A stretch of 64,000 nt of DNA from Plasmodium coatneyi (GCF_001680005.1 NC_033561.1:1116001-1180000); one strand, 5' to 3'; positions 23,097 through 35,500 are shown, counted from the stretch's first letter. Numbers and translations are program-made. The notes: generated by a model from the sequence alone, not told the origin.

Positions 23097-25796
23097 CTTG
23101 CTTATATTGGTGCGTCTTCTAGGTAGCTGTTTTTAGGGGGGGTGGCCAAATTAAGGCCTATAAATTTCTGGGGGATCTCAGATGGTGTTTCTTCCTTTGG
23201 GGTGTTAATTCTATCCAGTGGTGCATATCCCGATTGCAGCGGTGCGCAGTATAAACTGCACAACGTGTGGTGTGTAGAAAATGACGTGCCAGTTGGCAAG
23301 GTGACCACTTGGCAACTGGCCCTTTAACAATTTGCTGCTTGACAATTTGCCGTTTGAAAATTGCCGCTTGTTAATGGTTAGTTGTGCAGCGCGTGGTGAA
23401 CAAATCATGTGCTCACATTTTTGCTCTTCACGTGCATTTTGGGGTTGCAGGTCTGGCTGCACAAAGGAATAATCATACAAGGTAGAGGTGGTTGTTCTGG
23501 GGGGAGCAGCGTCGGCATATTCGCACGCGCCGAGCATACATGGGCACGAACGTACGTCCTCACAAACCTACGTTCGTGAAAGCATGCCTGCTTCAATGGC
23601 GCCCGCTTTAGCTCACCCCTGTCACTGCACTGCGCGTCACGACGACATTTGGTTGGTACATGGGATGCTGCGCGTGACGCTGTGTAGGGCGATCCGCGTA
23701 GTAACCCGTGCATACGCGTATGCATATCCAAACGGTCACGCGACTGGCATGGCTTTTTTGCTACCAGTCACACGTTCATGCATTCGCAATATGTACACGT
23801 GCTGCAGCGCAAACCAAAGCGATAACTACCAAATGAACAGAACTTCACAAGAAGAAAAAAAAAATCAAATTCCATCAAAAAGAATTTCCAGTACATCAAG
23901 GGAAAAAACATATACTACCCATATGTACGTAAAACGCAGCAAATTATATACATACGAAAAGGAAAAAAAAAAAAAAAAAAAAAAAAAGAATTTATGACCT
24001 GACAAAAGTTTGGGAAAAAAAAAATATGACCCGTTCAGGCAAAAAAAAAAAAAAAAAAAAAAGAAACGACTCCTGGTGAGAGTATCGCTCTGCCGCAGCG
24101 CCATCCGGGTGGCAGTATGGCACGCGCAGAAGGTGTTACATTGCGGGACGTGACGCAGATATTTTTATATCGTACCTAAACCGAACACAGGTGTTATTTT
24201 TTTTTTCTCCATCCGAAGGAGTTTCTCACTGATATACTTTCTGCACGAACCAGGTAATGCGGGAACCATTCCTGCGACGCGCCTGTAGAACTGCGCAGGG
24301 AGAATTTCCATTTGGATATGGGGGGGGTAACGAAAAAAGTATGCCTTGACATACGATGCATATATTTGAGCATGCACGTACATTTTGTGGTGTTCCCACG
24401 AGGGGCTACCCAATGGAGGTAGATCAGAAAAAAGGAGGGTCACGGCGACTGGGACACAAAACAAAACCGTTTGGGTCTCTGCCAAAAAATGCATGTGCTA
24501 CACTCCGGTTTGACCATTTAAACAGCACCGTTGTTTTCTACTCTATTGGTGGTGAGGAGACGGGGGGTAGGGAATGGTCCCTTTCTTTTGCTGCCACACG
24601 GGGGAGATTACCAACATAAGGGCATTCATATGTGTATGTATTCCCGCGTGAACGTATGTGACACGAATTAAGGAGTGCCCAAACGGAATGAAAAGATACA
24701 AAGAACCGCAGTCTGTTTACCTGTTGGGGAAGGGACGATACCATAACAACGAACCCTTCTCAGCAGACAGGAACAAGGATGATTATGGAAAAAGAGGGTC
24801 ATCCCTTTTTTTTTTTTTTTTTTTTTTAAACATCTGTGTGTAAAGGTAACTATGCATACTCTGTTTTGCCATTTCGGATCGCTATGCATCCTACCATGGA
24901 GTTAAGTGTGACGGATGGGCTCACCACCCCACCCCTGAAGGGAGAGCAATTCGCTACACGCTCGTCATCTGCACAACCTTTCGCATGAAAATGAGGACGT
25001 CCGTTAAAGGGGCAAGCAGTGGTGTGTGCTTACGTTAGGGGTTGGCTTCTTCGCTACCCCGTTGTGGTGCACCATATTTTATTAAAAGGTTTGCGGGTCA
25101 GCATATAGTCATCCTGGTGGAAGAGCCCATCAGCCCGTCAGGTCGGTACATCTTTTTTCCTTTGATGCTTTGCACATGATGTAGCTTATTATTCTAATAA
25201 ATGTTTGACCCGGTTGGTCCGTCCATTCAATGTTCTGAGTGCAGGGACGATTTTACCCGTCGGATGGAGGGACATGTATCTGTGCGCGGGAAAAGAGCTG
25301 AGAGGGGGCTCCCAGATTTGTAAAAAAAAAGTAGCAAGCGGATGGTGCTCCATTCAGTTGTGCGTTACTGCTTCGGCGTTATTGCTTCACCATTTTGTGT
25401 CATATGTTTGTTTTCTTCCCCGCTGCGGAGAGAGCAAACCATCCGGGGTGGTTCTCCCCCGACCTCGTGTGTTAAAAAAAAAACAGGGAGCATAATTTAA
25501 ATTGCGTAGGCACGAGGTTAACAGGTTGCGGTGAAAAATACGCTCCGACCGTTGTGCCGGTGGGGGGGTAGAAGTGGACCCGCGTTGACTGTGCAGAGCG
25601 AATCGTGAGACTGTGTTCCGTTGGGAAGATCCCGAAGGTGAGCGAACTCATGTCGGCCGACGAAGTGGCGTGAGGGAAAAAAAAAAAATAAAATAAAAAT
25701 AATCTACATATGTATTTACACGCATAGGCACACTTTTGCGTACTCTGCACATCCCTCCACCTTCATTAGCACCCCATCCTTGCTCGACGGGCGAAA
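23097..25796. other. Divergent 2.7-kb intergenic region (eIF2A-GYF / HPR gene)
   Basis: This is a long non-coding region between two divergently transcribed genes. It contains homopolymer runs at 23967-23987, 24040-24062, 24808-24828 and 25678-25690. A short inexact repeat lies at about 23282-23365, with tandem phrases of the type GTTGGCAAGGTGACCACTTGGCAACTGGCC / TTGACAATTTGCCGTTTG. Frames up to 170 codons exist, but they are broken by homopolymers and have no recognisable content. It presumably includes two promoters. Confidence 0.5.
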
Positions 25797-27728
25797 ATGT
25801 GGCTTGCACAGCGTTTGAGCAGATGCCTTTGGGGGAGCGTCCCGATGAATGGCACAGTGAGCAGAGGGTTAGGCAGCATAGTCCAGAATACACTACGAAG
25901 TGGGAACCGGGACAACCGCTGCTACCGATTCACCTACAGGGGGATGCATTCCACGAAGACGCAGGAGGATGCCGAAAGCGTAATCGTAGAGAAACTGAAA
26001 AGCATGCAGGGGGAAAGGGTCAGTCATGCAATAAAGAAGAGCGTTAAGAATGGGTTCATTAGCAAACGCATGTTTAATGTGTACAACGATCTGGTGAAGA
26101 AGCACTACAGGGAATTCACCTTTTCAGATGTGGTGCTTACTCTGCAGGCGTATGCCCTGAGTAAGGAGAGGAACTTTGAGGTGTATTCCATTTTGGCCCA
26201 CCGGGCGTTGCGTCTCTTCAGGGGGGAGGCAGAGGAGGCGAAAAAAAAAAGGGAAGACCATGGTGAAAAGTATAATGCAGATAGCGGTGTGGAATTTTCC
26301 TACGATCAAGAACGGCACAAGAATATTTACAAGTACATCCTGGCTAGTAACCAACTGAACTACACAGACTTTGAACTCATGCAACTCTTCGTGGAGGAAA
26401 TAAAAAGACACTTCCACCGGTATGACATGAAGCGAATTTGCGACATTTTACATGCACTGTCTAAACTTAAGGTAAATGACGTGGATTTGCTTGACGAAGC
26501 AGGTCGTCACATTTTGCGTAACTTCAGCCTGGTTAGATGTAACCATATCAATCACCTCATTTCTGCCTACTCGCCGAACAGTAGTGGTGGCAACCATGAG
26601 GAGTTGCTTCTAAGGCTGGTTCAGTACATCTGCGAAAACGTAAAGTCGATGGATTCCATTTCGGTGTACAACACGCTGGTGCAGATTGGGCCCATTCTGC
26701 AGAGGCTATCAGGAAGTATGGATGGATTAGCAAGGGGGGAAGAGGACAACCACCACGATAACCATCACGATAATTACGACGAACAGAGGGAGTACTGCCA
26801 TTTGGTGAAAGGCACCCATGGGGGGGAACCCCAAACGGATTCCAACGGTCAGAGCAACGGTCACACCAACGATCAGAGCAACCCCCTCGACCGCGTGGTG
26901 CCGCTGCTCTTCTCCAGGGTCAACACCTGCCTTGCCTTCCTCTCACTGAAGCAGCTGATAAAACTGCTGTGCGCCTACAGAGAGCTTAACTACTTCAACT
27001 ACAATTTCGTATACAAGCGTTTGCTGCTGTTCCTTCTGTCCAAATTAAGAACTCAACATAAGGCCCTCGCAGGAGAGTACATATCGATACTGGAGTTCTT
27101 TACCTTCCTCCCTTATGTGGACAGCAACATGGAAGAAATTATACACATCGTCACGGGGAACATACCCAAGGTACTCTCCTACAATTATGAGCACCTATGC
27201 CGTCTGCTTCACTGTTGCAGGAGATTGCAAATTTGGGACGATGCTATTCTCACCAGGGTGGACTCCTTGGTTATTAGAAACAAGCGTAACTTCGAAAGGA
27301 TTTGCACGACTGATCAGTTGGAACTATTTCTTCAGGTGTACAACCGGGGGTCTGACGAATGGGATGAAATGCTCTCCTTCTTAAATGGGCTAATCGAGGA
27401 GAAGGCAGCTGGTGAAGACGGTTCAAGAGTTTTACGTAGCGGAAGCGACCTGGCTGAGAGGGCACCCCCCCAGAGGGATAACCCCGCAGAAAACGTAGTG
27501 ATCACCTACAAGTACAACAAGGCGAACAAGTGCTTTCACGAGTACGGGAAAAAGGTCTCTGTGGAGGGGGCTTCCACCAGGGAAGGAGATCCACATCCGT
27601 ATACACCGCAGGACGATGCAGGTGGGGTGAGCTCTCTGTCCCCCTCTCCTGGCAACCCAAGTCAAGTCAGCAAAGGCATTTGTGACTACTTGTATGTGAA
27701 CATAGCGAATGACAGGAAAGGAACTTAA
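25797..27728 (+). CDS. Probable mitochondrial helical-repeat (HPR/RAP-family-like) protein
   Basis: A single exon of 643 residues. The N-terminal ~55 residues are Arg-rich with almost no acidic residues (MWLAQRLSRCLWGSVPMNG...), as expected for a mitochondrial presequence. From about residue 85 the protein is a series of amphipathic helix pairs with the rhythm seen in apicomplexan heptatricopeptide-repeat proteins, for example FTFSDVVLTLQAYALSK, MKRICDILHALSKLKVNDVD and SLKQLIKLLCAYRELNYFN. Such proteins bind organellar RNA, notably fragmented mitochondrial rRNAs. An acidic/His-Asp insertion (around residues 315-345, HHDNHHDNYDE) interrupts the repeats. I see no RAP domain at the C-terminus. 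The role in mitochondrial RNA metabolism is inferred from the repeat pattern and leader only. Confidence 0.7.
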   Translation: MWLAQRLSRCLWGSVPMNGTVSRGLGSIVQNTLRSGNRDNRCYRFTYRGMHSTKTQEDAESVIVEKLKSMQGERVSHAIKKSVKNGFISKRMFNVYNDLVKKHYREFTFSDVVLTLQAYALSKERNFEVYSILAHRALRLFRGEAEEAKKKREDHGEKYNADSGVEFSYDQERHKNIYKYILASNQLNYTDFELMQLFVEEIKRHFHRYDMKRICDILHALSKLKVNDVDLLDEAGRHILRNFSLVRCNHINHLISAYSPNSSGGNHEELLLRLVQYICENVKSMDSISVYNTLVQIGPILQRLSGSMDGLARGEEDNHHDNHHDNYDEQREYCHLVKGTHGGEPQTDSNGQSNGHTNDQSNPLDRVVPLLFSRVNTCLAFLSLKQLIKLLCAYRELNYFNYNFVYKRLLLFLLSKLRTQHKALAGEYISILEFFTFLPYVDSNMEEIIHIVTGNIPKVLSYNYEHLCRLLHCCRRLQIWDDAILTRVDSLVIRNKRNFERICTTDQLELFLQVYNRGSDEWDEMLSFLNGLIEEKAAGEDGSRVLRSGSDLAERAPPQRDNPAENVVITYKYNKANKCFHEYGKKVSVEGASTREGDPHPYTPQDDAGGVSSLSPSPGNPSQVSKGICDYLYVNIANDRKGT

Positions 27729-27775
27729 CGCAGGACAAAAGGAGGTGTACTTCATGCCAATATTGTTGTTCCCCC

Positions 27776-29804
27776 TCACTGGGCGAAAAACAAATCGTTC
27801 AGAATCAGTGCGCATACGTGTATGAAGAGCAGCAGAACGATGACCCTGTACGTGTGGAACGTCTTGTCGTTGTAAACCTCCGTCTTGATCACCTTAAGGA
27901 AGTCCTTGTAGTAGTTGTAGCGCTTGTTCAGGATTTTGATCCGCTCTGGGATTTCCAGGTATGTGTATATCTGCAAGTGGTGGGGGATGTTATATAGTGA
28001 AGGGAGTTTACAAGGGGGCTATACCAGAGGAATTTCCTTGTAAGTCGTATCTCACCTCGAACCACGCCTGCTCGTACTGCACCTTATGCCAAAAGTACTC
28101 TGGAACATCGAGGAAGTCCTGCACAGCGTTCACGTTAATTATACTAGAATAAACGTCAAGCATTTTTGAGACTTCCTGTTTGGAAATGGTGCAGGTGCCC
28201 CGACTGGCAATCTGCTTCGATATGAGGAAGAGCTTGTTGATGGTGGTGTCCATGAGCATTTCGTGCACGTCCAGGCGAATGGATTGCGAAAGGGCGAACG
28301 ACACGATGAGCTTCTGTTCGAGAGAACCGCTGTGCAGGTGGATGACTCCCCCGTTGATTAGGGGAGTACCTAAACCGGACGAGGAGAAGAACCCCTCCGA
28401 TGGTGTAGACGTGGTTGAACGTCTTTTTTCTTCCTCTCCCCCCGACTCATGGTAATACATGGTGTCCTCCTGCACCACATGCACGGGCAGCAGCTCATCC
28501 GAGTAGGAATTCAAAAAAACGATAACCTTATTTATGAGCACGTCGTTTCTGTAACCGTTCGGGAAGTTGTCCCATATGACAACAGATCCATTGAAAAAGA
28601 TGAATACGATATATTCGGCGTCCGAAGGGGTGACGTCTCTCCTAAAATGGAAGCTGTGCATGTTAGCTATGTCCTCCTGGTTGTAGAAAAGTTTGGTACT
28701 TTTTTCTGGCGTTAAGAATGCACACAGGATGTTGTTACTGTCGTGGAAGACGTACCTTATCCTTTTAGCTTTAAACACTAGACTTATTTTTTTCAGGTCG
28801 TAGCCCTTTGCTTGGCATAGGAATTTGACTTGGAAGAGTTTACGCCCAGAGGGGTTGTTGTTCATGTGGGGAGGGTCCTTCTCATCTTCCTCCCCTTCGA
28901 ATGTGTATCTTCTCATAGATGTAACCGTGTTTGACTTGTGCTTCTGTTTGGTGGCTTTTCCCGTCTTAGGGGGGTGGTCATCCCTGTGGAATGTAGCATG
29001 GAGCGTACTGCTACGCACATGGTAGTCGTCTCTCCATTCGTACAACTTTCCCAGTTTGGCTAGCCCAACCCGTGTTTCACATTTTACCTTGGCGTTTTCA
29101 CCTAAATGGGGTTGGTCCCACTGTGTGGGTTCTTCTCTCCTCTTCATTTTAACAGATTCGTCTTTATGAACAAATAGACTTCGTGGGAATTTTCTAACAG
29201 GAGTAACTTCATGGAGTCTTCCAATTCCGTTCGGGTGGGAGGTATACCTCCTTTGAATTTTTTTTCTCTTCCCCTTTCGTTCCTTTGGATGTATGGACAG
29301 CTCGAGGTGGTGTGCCCCGTCGTGCGTGTTCCGAATTGGTACCTCACATGATGAGTATCCTTCTCTGCAACAATCGCGAAGGAGCCATCTCTTTGCAGCT
29401 ACGCGTATGTCACTTGGGGGGTTGACACAGCTCGATCCTCTGAGAACAAATATGCGATGGTTTGGAGCATCTTCCCGACTGCTCATGGTGCAGTTATCAG
29501 GACGGATCGAATGTGTGCGTCTCCCCTTGCTGTGTCCGTTTGTAGACGTTCCGGAGTTTGCGCTCCCCCCACTGTCGCCTCTCAGTGCGGAATAACCTTC
29601 GCAAAAAGGTGCCTCGCTGGAGCTGGCTTCGTTGCTTATCCTGATGGAGTAGCTTTTCCTAGAACGGTGACTGTCATAGTGGTAGGTGGTGAGTCGTTCC
29701 TCCTTGGCATTTTTCTTGTGCGTTCTGTCTTCCGTTTGTTCATACTTGTTTTGTTCATCCATGTTTGTGTGTCGAGGTGGGGAGGACCGACGCAGCGAGG
29801 TCAC
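27776..29804 (-). CDS. RMND1/Rmd1 (DUF155) family membrane protein
   Basis: Two exons. Exon 1 (29804-28056) encodes 583 residues and ends QAWFE at GAG|GTGAGATACG. Exon 2 (27970-27776), after CCACCACTTGCAG, continues IYTYLEIPERIKILNKRYNY. Both are phase 0, giving 647 residues in all. The first ~330 residues are basic, Ser-rich and low-complexity. Residues about 335-625 match the DUF155 fold: the strand EYIVFIFFNGSVVIWDNF, then LIVSFALSQSIRLDVHE and the C-terminal EIPERIKILNKRYNYYKDFL. A TM segment follows (VIVLLLFIHVCALIL). In yeast and human the family (Rmd1/RMND1, Sif3/Rmd8) includes a mitochondrial inner-membrane factor needed for mitochondrial translation. The conserved C-terminal part exists only when exon 2 is joined. 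Location in the mitochondrion is inferred from the family. Confidence 0.8.
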
Positions 29805-29980
29805 CTACCATAAGGTATATGCCCACACCGTTGTTGTAGAAAAAAAATAGCGAAAGCGGGAAAAGGTGCGCCTGCTCGATGTGTTACCGCGGTCTATGCC
29901 TTTGCGAAAATAGCAGCGGAATGACGGATCCGTGTAAACGCTTTTAATTTCGCGCTTCATTCCTTCCCCTTTCCGTGCTT

Positions 29981-30011
<31 letters not shown>

Positions 30012-30834
30012 GTTCAGGTGAAAAATTGTTATTCCCATTTTGGCTAGCTAATAGATAATCCCAACCTATGTACAGAAAGGCGGTTGACGGGACGCTACAA
30101 AATGGAAAACCCGACGTTGTTCCCAATTGGAACCTCCTGCCACCTCGTGGAATGTTCCCCTGTCGATTGGTGGTTGCCGAATAAGCACAGCTTTTTCGCT
30201 ATCCCTGTTTTTGCGAAACCATGAAAGGTTAACTTAGCCCCTTGGGTTTGCCATTTCCAATGGAAATTTTTTTTTATTTCACACAGCGGCTGTGCGTGAT
30301 TGGTCTGTATCTACACACTGGGGAAGCACCAACAACGAAGCAACCACTTCGCCCGTCTTAACAATTTCCAGCCCAGTTGCACACAACATATGGGAATTCG
30401 TCCCTTTGTGGTACTCCAAAACGGGGACTGTACCCATTCCGTGTAAGAAGAAAAAACTTGTGGGATTTTTAAAGACGGTTTAAAAAATTAGGAGCGCCGA
30501 TTTCTCCTATTTTGGCAGTTTCACTGTAGACATGTGTCTACGGCAAGGAGGAAGTTCTTCTTCCTCTGCTCCTTCGCAAAAGGGGCTAAACGGTCACACA
30601 CGCCAGGTGAACATGCAACGCATTTTTCGATAATAAACTTACACGGGGGGGAAAAGAACACGCGTGTACAGTCCCTCCGCAATTGGGGATTAAAAACTTT
30701 CGTTCGCTTTCACATATGTAAAAATAAATACACGCCGGTAGGACTTACAATTTGGGAGGGGAAAAAACGAACAAAAAAAAAAAAAAAAAAAAAGGTGTAC
30801 CTTTGCTCAGCTGGTGGGTTCCTTCGTGTAACAT
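29805..30834. other. Intergenic region between 2H-like gene and RMND1 gene
   Basis: About 1 kb lies upstream of RMND1 and downstream of the 2H-like gene, both on the minus strand. It contains a T-run at 29982-30011, followed by TTCAGGTGAAAAATTG and CCCATTTTGGCTAGCTAA, which recurs near 54.7 kb. An A-run lies at 30774-30794. No convincing frame is present. It probably holds the RMND1 promoter. Confidence 0.5.
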
Positions 30835-32511
30835 TCACGAGATGGCGAAATTGCGGAAGCGGAAAATTTCATTCAAGTGAGGGTTACCACGTGGTGAGCT
30901 TTCACTTGCGTTCCCATTTGTGATATGCGTGTTGTCTCCCTCCTCCACGCACTCGAACATCACCATATCCCACGTGCAGTTAGAGAAGTAGTATTTCATG
31001 TCTCTATACATGTGGGCAATCTCGTTTTGAATTTCCTGGTTCTTGCGGTTCGAAGCGAGGGAAATATGGTTGCAGTTCTTTACGCGGAACTCGAGCAAGC
31101 GCACCTTGGCGTTGTTGTACCGGTACTTTATCTTATTGTCCCAACTGCTTCTACTGCTTCTGCTGATTGTGTTGCTGCGTGGTGGGTTCTTCTTTTCACA
31201 AACGGTGGGGTTCATCGGAGGGGAGTTATCACTCACTTGCGTGACCTCGCTACACAGTCCCAAGTCCCCACTGCTGGCGGAGGTACTAACACTGCTCACA
31301 CTGCACCGTGCTTTGGCCGGTCTTACACACGAATCTTGAACTGGTTCATTGCCGTTATGTTGCGCTAGAGGCGTGTCCCCACTTTCACATGTCGTGGGAC
31401 ATTCCTCCTTTAAACAAGGACTTCTCACCCCTGTAAAGTTCTCCCCCTGAGAATGTATCCTTAATGGAAGCTCCCCAGACTGCTCTTCTTCGACCCGGTA
31501 CCTCCTACCCTTTGCACCAACGAAGTGACCATCCTCCTCCTTACCCGCGGGACGCTTTCGCAAGTGTCTTCTGGAGGACTTGTCCCTTCCACCTTGGCTG
31601 TGCTTCCTGCACGATGAGAAGCTGTCATTTTTTATTAAAAATTGAAAATTCTCGAAAATCTTTTTTAGCCACTCACACGTTATGGGGATAATAACGTACC
31701 CGTCCTTCGTCGTCAGGATGTGCTTCTCTCGGACGTTGCATTTGGCAGGTTTCGAATAGTCTTTCCAATCCATCTGCTGGTGTGAGTGTGCCCTGTCCTG
31801 CTCCTCCTCCCTATAGCGCTTCTCTCCCCACAGGGAACGGCGGTCATCACACGCCAACCCTCCAACCCGACACGGAATGTAAAAGAACAAATCCCGCACG
31901 GAAAGCTTCCTTGACAAGTGGTAAAGCTTCACATAATAAAACAAATAAAGGTACAGACTCTTCGTGAAAATAAAAATGTTGTCACAAAAAAAATACCCAG
32001 TCAAACTTATGTGACTTTCGTACTTGTACGTTTCGTCTTTTCCGTAAATGTTTCGTACTTGTTCCTTTTTTTTTTTCAAAAAATTGTAAAGGTCTGATTT
32101 GTTTGAGGGCACCAAATGGATAATAAGCTTCTTCGTCGAATGGACATTTTTCCGGGTTGCCTGTGTTAGGCCCGCTTCGCTCGAGGCGGTGTCTCCTTCA
32201 TCTAGACATCTTTTATTTGTGCCTCTTTCATCTGCACATGTTCCTACCCCCAAGGCACTCTTCACTCCACACGGCCAATGGTGCTCACGCAGTTGGTAGA
32301 CGGGGTGACGACTATGACCAAGCAGAAAGTGAAAGTTGCTCAGAAAATCTACGTTCTGGAAATTGTTGTGGATGATATTTTTTCCTACTGTAACTTCCTC
32401 ATCTTCCTCCGGCTCCTCCGGTTTTTCTTCTTCCATAGTTTGTTGTGCAGCTTCCCTCGTGGTGTAGCGGGGGGTAACGTAACGGGACTGAAACAGCCAA
32501 TCTTTTCCCAA
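30835..32511 (-). CDS. 2H-phosphoesterase-like protein with long insertions
   Basis: A single exon of 558 residues. An acidic segment (EEEKPEEPEEDEEV, residues 27-40) is followed by a structured part from about residue 127. The strand KLIIHLVPSNKSDLYNFL leads to YESHISLTGYFF at 164-175. Near the C-terminus, CNHISLASNRKN at 480-491 precedes a helix and the strand WDMVMFECVEEG. The two H-I-S-L tetrads (His167 and His482) have the H-Phi-[ST]-Phi form that defines 2H phosphoesterases (CPDase, LigT, USB1, ThpR). The spacing between lobes, about 315 residues, is far longer than usual. A Ser/Arg-rich low-complexity insertion (about 295-465) accounts for it. A cytosolic or nuclear RNA/cyclic-phosphate-processing role would follow if the fold is right. 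Start choice: Met1, or Met26 before the acidic run. Confidence 0.6.
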   Translation of the reverse strand: MGKDWLFQSRYVTPRYTTREAAQQTMEEEKPEEPEEDEEVTVGKNIIHNNFQNVDFLSNFHFLLGHSRHPVYQLREHHWPCGVKSALGVGTCADERGTNKRCLDEGDTASSEAGLTQATRKNVHSTKKLIIHLVPSNKSDLYNFLKKKKEQVRNIYGKDETYKYESHISLTGYFFCDNIFIFTKSLYLYLFYYVKLYHLSRKLSVRDLFFYIPCRVGGLACDDRRSLWGEKRYREEEQDRAHSHQQMDWKDYSKPAKCNVREKHILTTKDGYVIIPITCEWLKKIFENFQFLIKNDSFSSCRKHSQGGRDKSSRRHLRKRPAGKEEDGHFVGAKGRRYRVEEEQSGELPLRIHSQGENFTGVRSPCLKEECPTTCESGDTPLAQHNGNEPVQDSCVRPAKARCSVSSVSTSASSGDLGLCSEVTQVSDNSPPMNPTVCEKKNPPRSNTISRSSRSSWDNKIKYRYNNAKVRLLEFRVKNCNHISLASNRKNQEIQNEIAHMYRDMKYYFSNCTWDMVMFECVEEGDNTHITNGNASESSPRGNPHLNEIFRFRNFAIS

Positions 32512-35500
32512 TCGGTAGGTGAACTGTGCGATGGTTCACCAACCTGGAAGATGCTTTACGCGCGAGTTGATAAGGCTCCTCGTTACGTCAAGAGGGGAAG
32601 CAGAAAAAAAAAAAAAAAAAAAAAAAAAGGATGATCGCTGAGGAGACGCGTGAATGCGTTAAAAATTTATACGTAAAAATGGGTAGTTAAAAAATGTGTG
32701 TCTGCCTCTGCACAGTTGCTCGATTTTGTGTCTGTCCTATTATTTGGTTATGTGTGCTCAGGCGTGTAGACGTAGAGGAGCACCGCTGGGTAGGTACATA
32801 TGTGTGCGTACACAGTGACTGTGGCGTGGGGACCGCTTACGACTTGGAGTTTTCTTCTTTCCTCCCTGATGACCTGCCCCCTCACCAAGCTGTTTCAAAA
32901 GATACAATCAAAAATATTCGCACTGGGTTGTTCTACAACTTGGGTAATTAAAAAGGGTATGCATATACAAAAAAAAAAAAAAAAAGTTTATGTAAAAGGG
33001 AACCAGAATGAGGTCACTTTTACACCCCCGCCTGGGCAGTTTTAAAAGGGGAGCAGCACAGAGTTACCCCTTTAGAGGGACTTCACAGTGCAGTGTCACG
33101 TTGCCAGAAGCGTGGCTTTAAATGGGCAGATAAGCAGATGAACGGATGCCCCAAAGACACATACACAAGGGGAAAAATTATCGCGTTTACTATGGGTACT
33201 TCAAAATGGGTAAAATGAGGGGGGAGGTGCTCACCACTACGTACGGCATGCACTTGCGTGGATGTTCCTTTTGTGTATTACTTAAAACAGTTTTCCATAA
33301 AAATGTAGGGGTGGGTGTACTTTCGTGCGGGATGAAGAGAGGAGGCACAATTCGTGAAAATGGTTTCTTCCTCTCTACCCCTCCACGTGAAGCGCAACGC
33401 GGAACGCTTTGTCTTAAAAAAAAAAAAAAAAAAAAGTAAACCACATTTAATATATACATGCGTGTTTAAAAGGGGAAATGTCGGCGGGGGACTTCCCTTA
33501 ACTGGTTGAAGAACTGCCGTCCCAAGTATGCACAGGGTATCGTATAAAGTAAAATAAACATATACAAGCAGAAGGATTATGTCTGAAACTGATCAATTTT
33601 AGTAAAGCAGCGGTGAAGGGCACATGTAAAGGGGGGGCGCACTGTGTGGAAATATGGTCACACAGCTGCGCAACTGCCTGCACGTTTTCTTTTCCCTTAT
33701 ATGTTGCCTCTTCTTTCTGCTATTCTTTTCCTCCTGTTATTTAATTTTAAAATTCATGAGAAACTTGGAGGAGTCTTTGTTGGCTCTGGTGGCTGCGCAA
33801 ATGTTCCCTTTGCCTATTTTCATTTTGCTGGCTCAAGGGATAAATGCGGTGTTTATAAGCTGGTTCGAGCGGGAGCCTCCGTCCGTCCAGTGGTTACATG
33901 GGCATATAAACACGTCCGCGGCGTGCCTGGGAGATCACATAAATGCAATTTGTATGCATGAAGATACAACATAAATGGTAAAATGGCAAAGGGAGATTTT
34001 TTTTTTTTTTTTTAAATCAGGAATACATGGACAGAGTGGCAAATTTTACATTAACAGGTCAGGCAAAAATTGCCAAAGTGGTGAAAAATGTCCATTTTGG
34101 TGAGTAAAAAAAAAAAAAAAAAAACAGCCTACGTATAAGGTAAAACGAAACAGAGTGAAACATCGCGCTGTTTCGGCCTTGGGAAAAAACTGCGTGAAAG
34201 TATCCCACTTTTTTTCTTAATAAACAAAACGCAAGTGAGGGCAACAACGCAACTCGGCCGTATGTATCATACAAACGATGCAACGTATGCACAATGTATC
34301 ACGGTATGTATTGCATATGTATGTATATAATATACCATGTGGTGCATATGCGCGGGTGCCATTGGGGGAGAGAATACGCATTGGTGATGCGTGTCGGGTG
34401 GGGGATGGCCCTTGAACATAACCACGCGCCATTATCGTTGCTTCGAAAAATATAATAATGCGCGGTGCAGCACAGTGGGGGCACCACGGCTGCGTAAAGT
34501 ATACCTTCACGCGGGGGCACTCATCCTTATGCAGGGAAAGTTTTATCCTTAAATTGCTGATGGCCAAATGGGATATGGTGCACAATATATAAAATGGGAA
34601 GGGGCGGCGTCCCATTTGAGAGGCGGAAAAGGCAACCTTTAGTTGCCTTCTAAGGTTATCTAAAATGAACAAAAAATTGGCATACATAGCTGTGGAGAGA
34701 AGCGCAGCGTGTATTCTGCCTCCGTTCGCGGTGTTATTTTTTCCATCTTGCCTATTTTGCCCCCCCTTCGTCGGTTCACTTCCCGCGTAGGGAACAAAGG
34801 GAATGGCGCAAAACCAGGTCGGCCTCAACGTCATAGCAACATCACAGCAACGTCACTACAACGTCGCTGCAAAGCGGCACAAATTAGTCGCATGCTTTTT
34901 GTTCCACTATGTAGGGGATAACGTCGTTTTCCCGTTTAAGTGAATGTTAGAAAAAAAAAAAAAAAAAAAGGACGACGCAGTCTGTGAGCATTCGCGAAAG
35001 AACAATTCGTTGACGTAGTTTACCGAGGGAATGGAAAATACTACATTAACTTCCCCCCAAGTGGGTTCATAACGTTAAGGGGTGACGACCTGGGTCTGTC
35101 CCGGCGATTGCGCTGCATATCTGAATATGGGGTGTGCTTTATTTCCCCTCACCGTGCATGTTGCAATTCTTCCGTTCTTTCCTTTTTTCTTTTTTTTGTT
35201 GTTTTTGTTAGACTGCCATTTTTGATGTGACCAGGATGACTCTTTTCCTCTTTCGCACCCTTCCACTCATTATTCCGATTGTAAGGGGGCAAATATTGTA
35301 GGCCTACCGTTTGAGGAGGCCCATTTGGGGTGTCACTTTGTTACCGTGTCTGACTTTGCTTCTTAACGGGGCGACCATCAACTCCCCCATGGGTAGACAC
35401 CACGAAGGGTGGTGCACTACTCCGCTTGAAAAAAAAAAAAAAAAAAAAAAAAAGTCGTAATTTTAAGATACCTTGAGCGTATTTTCATGCGTATCCGCTT

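Noticed and set aside
33855..33885. GGTTCGAGC, possible tRNA T-loop
   Set aside because: I could find no matching acceptor stem, D-loop or anticodon stem around it.
34217..34834. 205-codon minus-strand frame in the 32.5-35.8 kb gap
   Set aside because: It has no recognisable domain or protein-like composition, and overlapping frames of similar length on both strands suggest chance.
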